64,000 bases of DNA from NCBI RefSeq assembly GCF_004118855.1, contig NZ_PDKF01000008.1, positions 496,001 through 560,000 of the forward strand, in the 5' to 3' direction. Under the pieces are notes generated by a model. The model saw only the letters and a list, made by a program, of their open reading frames with translations, did no database searches and was not told the DNA's origin. The stretch comes from Arcobacter sp. CECT 8983. Lineage in GTDB: Bacteria; Campylobacterota; Campylobacteria; Campylobacterales; Arcobacteraceae. Each line of letters opens with the position of its first letter. The stretch's first letter is position 1. A program made the translations under genes and the position numbers. This document shows, piece after piece, positions 42,701 to 49,494 of the stretch.

Positions 42701-43326
42701 CTTCTACTCCTGAAGTATCTAAAAAATACTCTACAGATCTAACTAGATTTATTGAGTCTTGTAAAGCAAATACTGAAGATAAAAATGATATTGATAAGCT
42801 TTCAGTTGCTTTACAATCATATTATGAAAACTATGAAAATGAATTTTCTAAAGAGAAAGATTATTGTAAAGTAAGAGGTGAAGATAATCACTTTAGATAT
42901 ATTCCTTTAGATAATGTAATTATTAGAGTTAGTGATGATGATACTATTTTTGAAGTTGTTTCGAGAATTCTTGCGGCAAGAGTGTCTAAGGTTCATTTTA
43001 AAGTATCAATTGATAAAAATGAAAAAGTTAAAAAATTCTTAGAAGACTCATATGCAAAACTATTTACTTCAAGGGATAACTTAGTTGTTCAAGATGAAGA
43101 AAAGTTCAAAAAAGAGATTTCTAAATATGATAGAGTAATCTATTCAGATATTGCAAAAGTATCTGAAGAAGTATTTAAAGAAGCATCTAAATCAACAACT
43201 TTCATTGTAAGAGGTAAACCTATGATGGAAGGTAGATTAGAACTTCTAAACTACTTTAAAGAGCAATCTGTTTCACATTCTTATCATAGATATGGAAATA
43301 TTGGAGCAAGAGAATTAGAAAACTAA
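39751..43326 (+). CDS. putA: Bifunctional proline dehydrogenase / P5C dehydrogenase PutA
   Basis: A 1191-residue protein. The proline dehydrogenase barrel covers about 100-470 (VNINLIGEVVLGEEEAEERI, RLVKGANMEMEE, EMLEGMSESARLAIRE). The aldehyde dehydrogenase domain covers about 515-985, with PPWNFPVAIPLGG, the catalytic Glu in TAETGGKDATIV and the nucleophile Cys in NSGQKCSATS. About 190 residues follow as a C-terminal extension. There is no N-terminal ribbon-helix-helix domain, so it is not self-regulating as in E. coli. It converts proline to glutamate through P5C, giving electrons to quinone and NAD. Ends in a hairpin shared with the convergent gene. Confidence 0.95.
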   Translation: MREEKEIIESAVKLAEKWQRRATELVSDYDREFYKKMNKMLEHPKDKALLIELMDQCFRCESNDRIANQIIFLLEKHGMAHFFTTKDRMLLWLFQNVGKFLPNLSVPMFVDQIRDDTKTVVLKGEAEPFNKHLKMRREEGTRVNINLIGEVVLGEEEAEERIEKYLKALENPNIDYISIKISTIYSQISALDFEHTVEVLVEKLSKIYAQAKKYPYIAPDGTKSNKFINLDMEEYRDLEITVEVFKRTLAKEEFKDFYAGIVLQAYLPDSFNVQKDLCQWARKRVENGGSPIKFRLVKGANMEMEETEASQKHWEMVTYTDKSDTDSNYKRMIRYALKPENAPYMHVGTGSHNLFELAFATQLAEENETSKYHTIEMLEGMSESARLAIREISKNAILYGPTASKEQFTNAIAYLVRRLDENTGPNNFIRYSFGLEVGTKDWKAQEALFRKSFENEKTSFVGAKRQQNRLTEKWDDFANSSYDTGSYHAEADTDFVLPANQEWARGIVEKWKFSKDTEHKIAPVVVAGEDLVGDRKVVDAIDKSQLKEGVLAGRFANATAEDLQKAVEVAHADVDGWRSKTNRQRHEILKQAAIKVRERRDDLIGVAAAEVGKVFTETDVEVSEAVDFIEFYSHSADYWEKYQNIEFSGKGVGVVVPPWNFPVAIPLGGVASALSAGNTVIIKPASVAALTAYEMCKCFWDAGISKNTLQFVPCPGALAGEHLISNKKVDFVILTGGEDTAQKMLDTRPDLLLTAETGGKDATIVTNMADRDQAVKNVCLSAFNNSGQKCSATSLLVLEEEVYNDASFRKALVDTARSMSVGSVWDFKNRIGTLANPVGGALKKAISELEDGEEWALEPSYADDNEFMLKPAIKWGVKEGNFIHKTELFGPVLAVVKAKDLKHAIEIVNSTGYGLTSGIESLDEREVEYWKANLKAGNLYVNRGTTGAIVLRQPFGGMGKSAIGAGRKVGIYNYITQFVDFKETSTPEVSKKYSTDLTRFIESCKANTEDKNDIDKLSVALQSYYENYENEFSKEKDYCKVRGEDNHFRYIPLDNVIIRVSDDDTIFEVVSRILAARVSKVHFKVSIDKNEKVKKFLEDSYAKLFTSRDNLVVQDEEKFKKEISKYDRVIYSDIAKVSEEVFKEASKSTTFIVRGKPMMEGRLELLNYFKEQSVSHSYHRYGNIGARELEN

Positions 43327-43353
43327 GAAGAAGAGATTTTCTCTTCTTCTTAG
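43323..43353. terminator. Bidirectional hairpin overlapping two stop codons
   Basis: A perfect 14-base stem (43323-43336 with 43340-43353, loop TTT) spans the putA stop and the stop of the convergent ATP-grasp gene. Confidence 0.75.
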
Positions 43354-44282
43354 AAGTTTTCCTTTGAAAAAGTAATTTTTTCTTCTAAAGTCTTATTGTC
43401 TTTTAAACTATCAATTAAATTAAATCTCTTCAAAGCACCAACATCATTTGCTATTTGTATTGCTAATCCTGGTCTGGCATTTAATTCTAAGACTAAAGGT
43501 CCTAGGTTCTTATCAATAACTATATCAGCACCTAAATAACCCATATTTGTCATTTCATAACACCTTGCAGATAAATGAAGTATTTGATCCCAAAATGGAA
43601 CCACTAACTCTTTTAAATCTTTATTTGTGTCAGGATGGAATTTAATTGGTCTATCAAATTGAACAGCATTTAAAGCTTTTCCTGTTCTAATATCAATACC
43701 AACTCCAACCGCACCTTGATGAAGGTTTGCTTTACCATCACTATTTGATGTTGATAATCTCATCATAGATAAAGTGGGAAAACCTTTATATACAATTACT
43801 CTTACGTCTGGAACACCTTCATAGCTAAAACCATCAAAGGCATCATCAAAGTCTACTAGTTTTTCAAAAACAGCAACATCATTTTTGCCACCTAAAGAAT
43901 AAAGTCCACTTAAAATATTTGATATATGCCTTTTAACATCATTATAATCTAACACTTCTCCACTTGGTTTAATAAAGGTATTTTTCTCTTTTTTTACAAT
44001 AACAAGAATACCCTTACCACCACTTCCTTGAGCAGGTTTTATAACAAAACTATTTTGCCCTTTAATATAGTCTTCAAAATGATTTATTTCCACTTGATAT
44101 TGAATATGCCCAAGTAATTCAGGAACTGAAATACCATGTTTTTGGGCTAATTTTTTAGTCTTTAATTTATCATCAACTAAAGGAAAATTTTTTCTTTCAT
44201 TGTGTCTTCCTATGTAGTTGATATTTCTATCATTCATACCTAAAATACCAAGTTTTTTTAGTTTAAATGGGTTAGCAAACAT
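43350..44282 (-). CDS. RimK-type ATP-grasp protein (alpha-L-glutamate-ligase-like)
   Basis: A 310-residue ATP-grasp enzyme. ATP-binding segments are SFVIKPAQGSGGKGILVI (about 95-113) and the metal-binding GYLGADIVIDKNLGPLVLEL with LNARPGL near 270-285. The family ligates an amino acid, often glutamate, to a carboxylate. It is the last gene of a three-gene unit with a 7TM transglutaminase-like protein and a retropepsin-like protein; its start directly adjoins the previous stop. The acceptor is unknown. Confidence 0.82.
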   Translation of the reverse strand: MFANPFKLKKLGILGMNDRNINYIGRHNERKNFPLVDDKLKTKKLAQKHGISVPELLGHIQYQVEINHFEDYIKGQNSFVIKPAQGSGGKGILVIVKKEKNTFIKPSGEVLDYNDVKRHISNILSGLYSLGGKNDVAVFEKLVDFDDAFDGFSYEGVPDVRVIVYKGFPTLSMMRLSTSNSDGKANLHQGAVGVGIDIRTGKALNAVQFDRPIKFHPDTNKDLKELVVPFWDQILHLSARCYEMTNMGYLGADIVIDKNLGPLVLELNARPGLAIQIANDVGALKRFNLIDSLKDNKTLEEKITFSKENF

Positions 44283-45818
44283 CTATTTTACCATTGATTT
44301 AAATCTATAAAGCTCGCTTAATCTATATCCACTATATCTTCCAAGTAGTATGATTAATCCAAGAACTGCTAATAAAACCTCTGGAAAGTTAAAAGTTATA
44401 AAACTTAAAACAGAGTTTGTCATTGCAAAGTAAGCTATAATTGCAACAATTAAAGAACCACTACCTTGTAAGAATACTTCTTTTGAACCATCTTCTTCCC
44501 AAATAATAGACATTCTTTCAATTGTCCAAGCTAAGATAATAATAGGAAAGAAGGTAATACTAGTAGCGTATTGTAGTTCTAACTTTTGAGATAAAATTGC
44601 AACAAATGCCATAATTCCTACAACAACTATTAATACAGAAGATATTCTAGCTACTAAAAGCAAGTTTAAATGGGAAAGATATGACCTTACTACTAATCCC
44701 ATAGTTACAACTATTATAAATAGTATGATACCAGGTAATAAACTTGTCTCAATAAATGCCATAGATAATAAAATAGGCATAAATGTACCAGATGTCTTAA
44801 GTCCAACTATAACTCTCATTATAACAACTACTAAAGCCCCTAACGGAACTAAAAGTAATAGTTTAAAAGTATTTTGAGACTCATTTGGTAATGTAAATAA
44901 AGAAAAGTCTAAAAGAGTACTTGTATTTTGTTTTTTCAAGTCTTTTGATAAAGCAGCAGTTCTAGCAGGAACAATATTTTTTGTTACAGAGAATCTTACA
45001 TCAGAGTTTTTTACTCCTTCTGCTTCTAATAAAAATTGCGAACCTCTTTGCCAAATAAAAATTTCACTATTATTTTCAATAAGTCCATTGTTTATATCAA
45101 ACAGATACCATTTATTTTTATGAAAAACTTCTAGCATAGGAGTTAAAGCTACATTTCTTTGTTTGTCTTCTAAATATAAAGCACCAATAGTTCTAACTTT
45201 GTACTGCATTTTGTTTAATAGTTGAACTAAGGCATCTCTTTTATCTGTTGCTTTTTTCATATAATTGTTTTTTATCATTTTTGCAGCTTGTGAAGGCTGT
45301 ACCAAATTAAACTCTTTTATTAATAAGGAAGTAAAAGTTACAGCATCAGAACTTTTATCATATATTTTATTTAATAAAGAGTTTGCTGCTTGAACCATTA
45401 CAGAAGGTACTTCCATTTTTTCTAATTCAATTGGTTCTTCTTCAAGTTTAGCTTTATAGTATTTATCTTTGATAATATCTATTGAATAATAAATAACTTG
45501 GCTTCCTTCTATTTCCCTTTTAGACCAAATACCTTTATCTACAGTGTTCAGTTTTCTTTTTGTAAACCCATAATCAGCTGAACTTGATTCTTCATTTACT
45601 ATAATTATTCCATCTTGTTTTTTTGGAAGAATCATAGATACCAATGCACTTTGGTTTTTTTTACTATCAAAAGTTATTTTAGCTTCAATATTCCAAATAT
45701 TTGTTGTTTCTTCTTGAAATAAGGGGAAATTAAGTACTTTAATTTTATAGCTCATTAAAGCAATAGACGTAAGGATTAAAACTATAGAAAATAATAGTAT
45801 TTGATTTCTTGATGTCAT
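44283..45818 (-). CDS. Inactive transglutaminase-like domain fused to seven membrane helices
   Basis: A 511-residue membrane protein. One N-terminal anchor (about 7-25) leads to a periplasmic region of about 300 residues with a transglutaminase-like fold that lacks an evident Cys-His-Asp triad (the region around AAKMIKNNYMKKATDKRDAL has no Cys). Seven membrane helices follow (about 320-500), containing GLKTSGTFMPILLSMAF. This architecture is known from genome surveys as a 7TM/transglutaminase-like protein genetically linked to RimK-like and retropepsin-like genes. Role unknown, perhaps binding a peptide that the ligase modifies. Confidence 0.78.
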   Translation of the reverse strand: MTSRNQILLFSIVLILTSIALMSYKIKVLNFPLFQEETTNIWNIEAKITFDSKKNQSALVSMILPKKQDGIIIVNEESSSADYGFTKRKLNTVDKGIWSKREIEGSQVIYYSIDIIKDKYYKAKLEEEPIELEKMEVPSVMVQAANSLLNKIYDKSSDAVTFTSLLIKEFNLVQPSQAAKMIKNNYMKKATDKRDALVQLLNKMQYKVRTIGALYLEDKQRNVALTPMLEVFHKNKWYLFDINNGLIENNSEIFIWQRGSQFLLEAEGVKNSDVRFSVTKNIVPARTAALSKDLKKQNTSTLLDFSLFTLPNESQNTFKLLLLVPLGALVVVIMRVIVGLKTSGTFMPILLSMAFIETSLLPGIILFIIVVTMGLVVRSYLSHLNLLLVARISSVLIVVVGIMAFVAILSQKLELQYATSITFFPIIILAWTIERMSIIWEEDGSKEVFLQGSGSLIVAIIAYFAMTNSVLSFITFNFPEVLLAVLGLIILLGRYSGYRLSELYRFKSMVK

Positions 45819-45827
45819 TTATACTCT

Positions 45828-46460
45828 TTATTTATTATTTGTAATTGGTTCTTGAGTATATTTTTTAGATACATCAACTAAAATTAGTCCATTTAAAAAG
45901 TTTTTACCAATAAGAACAGGGTATGAGAATTTACTTCTATTAGTTAATGTTACATCTATTAATTGACTACTTTTTGCAACATTTATTCTCATCTTTACAA
46001 CATATCTCTTTTGATTTTTTGCTCCATGCCTTTTTATATAAACTGTTCTACTAATAGGTAAGGCTTTATCTATGGATTTACCTTCTTCATTTTCTAAAGA
46101 AAATTTAACCCATTTTTTACCATCTCTTTCAAAAGCTTTAATATTTGTAGCATGTAAAGAAGTAGTTGTTGCACCTGTATCAATTTTAGCTTTTAACTTT
46201 AATTTTTCAGAAGGTATATAAGCATATTCATAGTTACCTAAAATTATTTTAGAGTCTTTTTCTTTTGGTTCTTTTGTAATATAAACAGGGACCTTTTTTT
46301 CTTTATATACAATCTTTTCTTTTATTATGATTTTTTCTTTAGGCTTTTCTTTTTCAACTTTTTGTGGAACAATTTGTTCATTTTTATTTGTAGTTGAACA
46401 ACCAATAAGCATAATAGTTAAGATTGAATAAAATAGGGTATTAAAAAAAAGTTTTTTCAT
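45828..46460 (-). CDS. RimB/retropepsin-like aspartic protease, lipoprotein
   Basis: A 210-residue protein with a lipoprotein signal ending LIGCSTT, a basic KE-repeat linker (about 30-65) and a retropepsin-like domain (about 75-205). The active-site motif is KAKIDTGATTTSLHA (Asp-Thr-Gly), and the flap/second half includes FSYPVLIGKNFLNG. The family is annotated as ATP-dependent zinc protease in databases, though the fold is that of aspartic peptidases. It is first in a three-gene unit and probably acts in the periplasm. Confidence 0.82.
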   Translation of the reverse strand: MKKLFFNTLFYSILTIMLIGCSTTNKNEQIVPQKVEKEKPKEKIIIKEKIVYKEKKVPVYITKEPKEKDSKIILGNYEYAYIPSEKLKLKAKIDTGATTTSLHATNIKAFERDGKKWVKFSLENEEGKSIDKALPISRTVYIKRHGAKNQKRYVVKMRINVAKSSQLIDVTLTNRSKFSYPVLIGKNFLNGLILVDVSKKYTQEPITNNK

Positions 46461-46483
46461 TATTTAATCCTTTCAAATGTTTA

Positions 46484-46530
46484 TGAAAAGCATGATTATA
46501 GTATAACTATCTAAAAAAATAGTAAAGAAT
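46484..46530 (-). promoter_or_regulatory. Probable promoter of the retropepsin/7TM/ATP-grasp unit
   Basis: Reading on the minus strand, ACTATTTTTTTAGATAGTTA is followed by TACTATAAT, giving a TATAAT -10 hexamer at 46500-46495, 35-40 bases before the gene start at 46460, behind a T-rich upstream stretch, as in Campylobacterota housekeeping promoters. Nearly the same sequence recurs at 46795-46830. Confidence 0.55.
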
Positions 46531-46557
46531 TTAATTTAAGCTAAGGAAAATATGTAA

Positions 46558-46577
46558 GAAGATACTTTAGTATCTTC
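46558..46577 (-). terminator. Hairpin overlapping the end of the 64-residue gene
   Basis: A perfect 8-base stem GAAGATAC/GTATCTTC with a TTTA loop overlaps the stop of the small minus-strand gene. It has no strong T tract, so termination is plausible but not sure. Confidence 0.5.
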
Positions 46578-46761
46578 CATTATATTTCATAATTAAGATT
46601 TGTTCATAAAGCATATTACCAAAACCTTCAGGCAAATCTTCATGCTCTTTTTCTACTAGATTTATGATTTCTCTTATTTGGTCCTCTGTCATATTCTGTA
46701 CAATAGGAATTATAGATTTTGCTATTGTGTCTTTAAACTCTTTTATTTCTTCTTGTGTCAT
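46567..46761 (-). CDS. Small hypothetical protein (64 aa)
   Basis: An acidic, helical 64-residue protein (TQEEIKEFKDTIAKSIIPIV, DQIREIINLVEKEHEDLPEG). No family recognised. Its own promoter-like sequence lies 35 bases upstream and a hairpin covers its stop, which supports a real, separately transcribed gene. The ribosome binding site is weak. Confidence 0.55.
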   Translation of the reverse strand: MTQEEIKEFKDTIAKSIIPIVQNMTEDQIREIINLVEKEHEDLPEGFGNMLYEQILIMKYNGRY

Positions 46762-46793
46762 TAAATTAGTCTTTCTAGTAAAATTAAAAAAGA

Positions 46794-46830
46794 AATTATA
46801 GTGTAATTATCTAAAAAAGCAGTTAATTTA
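46794..46830 (-). promoter_or_regulatory. Probable promoter of the 64-residue gene
   Basis: On the minus strand, AACTGCTTTTTTAGATAATT leads to ACACTATAAT, with TATAAT at 46800-46795. It is a near copy of the promoter at 46495-46530, exactly 300 bases away. Confidence 0.55.
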
Positions 46831-46841
46831 GTTTTTTTTGT

Positions 46842-46847
46842 TATAAT
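46842..46847 (+). promoter_or_regulatory. -10 element of the ttcA promoter
   Basis: TATAAT preceded by a T-rich stretch (GTTTTTTTTGT), 28 bases before the TTG start of the ttcA-like gene. Confidence 0.5.
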
Positions 46848-46875
46848 CGCGAAAAATATAGTTAGGAAAGAGATT

Positions 46876-47634
46876 TTGGTAAACTTAAGTAAGAAAATTT
46901 CAAGTTTAGTTGGAAGAACAAATGCAGAATATGGATTGATTCAAGAAGGTGATAGAGTATTAGTTGGTTTCTCTGGTGGGAAAGACTCTACAACTTTAAT
47001 TCATGCATTAAATCACCTAAAAAGAGTTACACCTTTTAATTTTGAATTTAAAGCAGTAACAGTAACTTATGGAATGGGTGAGCAAGTACAGTTTTTAGCA
47101 GACCATTGTAAAGAGCATGGAATTGAGCATGAGATTATTGATACAGAAATCTTTGAATTATCAAAAGATAAAATTAGAAAAAACTCATCATTTTGTTCAT
47201 TCTTCTCTAGAATGAGAAGAGGGTATTTATATTCTACTGCACAAGAGCAAGGTTACAATAAAGTAGCACTAGGTCATCATTTAGATGATGCAATGGAGTC
47301 ATTTTTTATGAACTTTTTATACAATGGTGCATTAAGATCAATGCCACCTATTTATAAAGCAGAAAACGGTTTACAAGTTATTAGACCTTTAATTTTCTGT
47401 AGAGAGAGACAATTAAGAGCTTTTGCTCAAACAAATGAAATCTCAGTTATTGGAGATGAAGCTTGTCCTGCAATGAGATTTGATATTAAAATGCCTCATG
47501 CTAGACAATCAACAAAAGAACTTCTAGAAAAAATGGAAGAAGAAAATCCTCAAATGTTTGTTTCTATGAAAGCTGCATTCAAAAATATACAAACATCAAC
47601 ATTCTTTGATAAAGAATTATTGGATAGAGATTAA
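46876..47634 (+). CDS. ttcA: TtcA-family tRNA 2-thiocytidine synthase, one Fe-S cysteine missing
   Basis: A 252-residue PP-loop ATPase. SGGKDS (33-38) binds ATP, and GHHLDDAMESFFMNFLYNG (133-151) matches TtcA. TtcA holds a [4Fe-4S] cluster through a CxxC pair and a distant Cys. Here the pair reads C107-SF-F110, so the second cysteine is Phe; the distant one is C197 (EACPAM). The enzyme thiolates C32 of some tRNAs. Either the cluster has another ligand or the activity has changed. The start is TTG at 46876 with AGGAAAG upstream. The DUF523 gene follows after 3 bases. Confidence 0.82.
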   Translation: MVNLSKKISSLVGRTNAEYGLIQEGDRVLVGFSGGKDSTTLIHALNHLKRVTPFNFEFKAVTVTYGMGEQVQFLADHCKEHGIEHEIIDTEIFELSKDKIRKNSSFCSFFSRMRRGYLYSTAQEQGYNKVALGHHLDDAMESFFMNFLYNGALRSMPPIYKAENGLQVIRPLIFCRERQLRAFAQTNEISVIGDEACPAMRFDIKMPHARQSTKELLEKMEEENPQMFVSMKAAFKNIQTSTFFDKELLDRD

Positions 47635-47637
47635 TAT

Positions 47638-48132
47638 ATGAAGTTATTGGTCTCTTCTTGCCTTTTAGGCGAAGATGTTAGATATGATGGGGGAAACTCT
47701 TCTGTAGCATTTAATCCAAAGTTTTCTTTTTCTTCAAAAGAGCTTTTCATGGATATTTTATGTGACAATGAAGTTTACTCTTTGTGTCCTGAAGTTAAAG
47801 GTGGATTATCTACTCCAAGAGATCCTGCTGAGATTACAAGTTTAGAAAAACCTTTTAAAGTTGAAACTATAAACAAAGAAGATGTAACTATAAACTTTTT
47901 GCTTGGAGCTAAAAAGGCTTTAGAACTTTGCCAAGAAGAGGGTATTAAAGTTGCATTATTAAAATCAAAATCTCCATCATGTGGAAATACAAAGATTTAT
48001 GATGGTACCTTTTCTAATAATTTAGTTGAAGGACAAGGATTAACTGCTAGATTATTAAGTGAAAATGAAATCACTGTTTTCAATGAAACTCAATTAAAAG
48101 AATTACAACAGTTTATAAAAACTAATAGTTAA
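47638..48132 (+). CDS. DUF523-family protein
   Basis: A 164-residue protein starting KLLVSSCLLGEDVRYDGG, with LCPEVKGGLSTPRDPAEI and LLKSKSPSCGNTKIYDGTFS. These conserved cysteines and glycine-rich motifs define DUF523. Biochemical role is not established; the cysteines suggest metal or sulfur binding. It starts 3 bases after ttcA, so may aid tRNA thiolation, an inference from position. Confidence 0.88.
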   Translation: MKLLVSSCLLGEDVRYDGGNSSVAFNPKFSFSSKELFMDILCDNEVYSLCPEVKGGLSTPRDPAEITSLEKPFKVETINKEDVTINFLLGAKKALELCQEEGIKVALLKSKSPSCGNTKIYDGTFSNNLVEGQGLTARLLSENEITVFNETQLKELQQFIKTNS

Positions 48133-48203
48133 TTTATAAAATGTAATATTCACTCTAATTTAATTATAAATTATTTATAATGCATACTTTAAAAGGAGAT
48201 AAT

Positions 48204-48683
48204 ATGAAAAAACTTATTTTAATTTTATTCTTATTCATAAGTAGTTTATATTCTTTTGATAAAGTTGCATTAGAGTATGGAACTTCTAATCATGATATTG
48301 ATATTTATGGAATATCTGTAATTAAAGATATTAATTATGAAATTATAAAAGACACGAACTTGAGTTGGGAATTTACCTTGCAAGATGCAGAAGGTAAAAA
48401 AGATGATATGGTTATTCTAAGCACTCAACCAATGTTAAATCATTTTTTTAATGAAAAGATTTATTTTGAATTAGGTCTAGGTGTTGCTTATTTTTCTCAA
48501 AAACATTTAGATAATGAAGAATATGGTACACACTTTCAATTCAAAGAGAGTGCAGGTTTTGGTTATAAATTTACAGATACTTTTGATATAACTTTAAAAT
48601 ATACTCATTATTCTAATGCCAATATTAATAATAAAAATGCAGGTATTGATTTAATTGGAGCGAGATTAGTTTATAAGTTTTAA
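48204..48683 (+). CDS. PagL-like lipid A 3-O-deacylase (outer membrane)
   Basis: A 159-residue protein with a Sec signal (1-17) and an eight-strand beta-barrel pattern ending in Phe (ARLVYKF), as for outer-membrane proteins. The active-site motif THYSNANINNKNAGID holds the catalytic His135 and Ser137; the expected acidic residue would be D149 in place of Glu. PagL removes an acyl chain from lipid A. ATG 48204 has AAGGAG upstream; an ATG at 48180 overlaps that site. Ends in a long palindrome. Confidence 0.82.
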   Translation: MKKLILILFLFISSLYSFDKVALEYGTSNHDIDIYGISVIKDINYEIIKDTNLSWEFTLQDAEGKKDDMVILSTQPMLNHFFNEKIYFELGLGVAYFSQKHLDNEEYGTHFQFKESAGFGYKFTDTFDITLKYTHYSNANINNKNAGIDLIGARLVYKF

Positions 48684-48695
48684 AACTTATAAACT
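48668..48695. terminator. 28-base perfect palindrome overlapping the pagL stop
   Basis: AGTTTATAAGTTTT followed by its exact complement, with the pagL stop inside (48681-48683). It lies between convergent genes and may act as terminator for both, although it is entirely AT-rich apart from two G/C pairs per arm. Confidence 0.5.
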
Positions 48696-48702
48696 GATTG
48701 TA

Positions 48703-48942
48703 TTATGCCTTTAGATTAAGAAGTGTATCTGCAACAGCTTGTTGCATTTCAATACCTTTTGCACTTGCTTCATAAGCAATTATTTGAGGAATATTACCAG
48801 CAATAGCATCAATCATATCTGCTGTTACTTCCATATTTTCAGGATCACCTACTACTTGTGCAATAGTAGATAGTTTTTGAGCGGTATCATTTACTTGCAT
48901 TTGTGCTGCTAACATTCCATTTAAATTATTATCAATTCTCAT
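48703..48942 (-). CDS. Small flagellum-associated protein (79 aa)
   Basis: A 79-residue helical protein without signal. The C-terminal part (IIAYEASAKGIEMQQAVADT with LLNLKA) resembles the C-terminal helix of axial flagellar proteins (rod, hook), which pack in the filament core; the N-terminus (GMLAAQMQVNDTAQKLS) is similar in style. It lies 10 bases after the CJM1_0395-like gene in the same operon. The link to the flagellum is a resemblance, not proven. Confidence 0.6.
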   Translation of the reverse strand: MRIDNNLNGMLAAQMQVNDTAQKLSTIAQVVGDPENMEVTADMIDAIAGNIPQIIAYEASAKGIEMQQAVADTLLNLKA

Positions 48943-48952
48943 AGTTTACTCC

Positions 48953-49432
48953 TTAAGCATCTTCTTGAGATTGTAGTAACATTCTGTTTAAGTTTGCTGT
49001 TCTTGCAATTTGTGCATCAGCTGAACTTAATTCATTTGGTGCACTAGAAGCACTTTTCAACTCTTCTAATTTTGCATTTGCAGCTGCTTCATCTTCAGGA
49101 ATTGAGGTATCAAGTCTTACTGAACCACCATTTGCATAAAGTTTTCCATCAGGTCCAACATGATAATTATATTGAATTGGTGCTGTTGTAGTGCCATTTG
49201 CAGCATGTGCTTGTTCGTGAGTTTTAACTTCGGCATCTAAATTCTTATATTTATCTAAAACTCTATCATAATCTTGTTTATCAAACTTTTCATTAGATGC
49301 ATTACTTTTATCATACTCATCTGAAGCAGCTTTTTCTACTTCTCTTTTGTCAATATTTGCAAGCTCAGATCTTTTCTGAGCTAACTCTTGGTAAATTGAT
49401 GCGGCTGATTGTGAATAAGCATTTAATTCCAT
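48953..49432 (-). CDS. CJM1_0395-type putative metalloprotease (SprA-related)
   Basis: A 159-residue protein with HEQAH (72-76), an HExxH zinc motif, followed by YNYHVGPDGKLYANGGSVRL. This matches the small putative metalloproteases of Campylobacterota related to SprA. No signal peptide. The N-terminal AYSQSAASIYQELAQKRSEL is helical. In operon with a small flagellar-like gene. Its substrate is unknown. Confidence 0.78.
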   Translation of the reverse strand: MELNAYSQSAASIYQELAQKRSELANIDKREVEKAASDEYDKSNASNEKFDKQDYDRVLDKYKNLDAEVKTHEQAHAANGTTTAPIQYNYHVGPDGKLYANGGSVRLDTSIPEDEAAANAKLEELKSASSAPNELSSADAQIARTANLNRMLLQSQEDA

Positions 49433-49494
49433 GTTAAACCTTTTTATATTAAAACAATTTTATCTAATTGCTCATAAAAAGTAAAGTTATTAAC

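Noticed and set aside
39751-43326. PutA as a trifunctional regulator
   Set aside because: No ribbon-helix-helix segment at its N-terminus; the sequence starts directly with the helical region before the proline dehydrogenase barrel.
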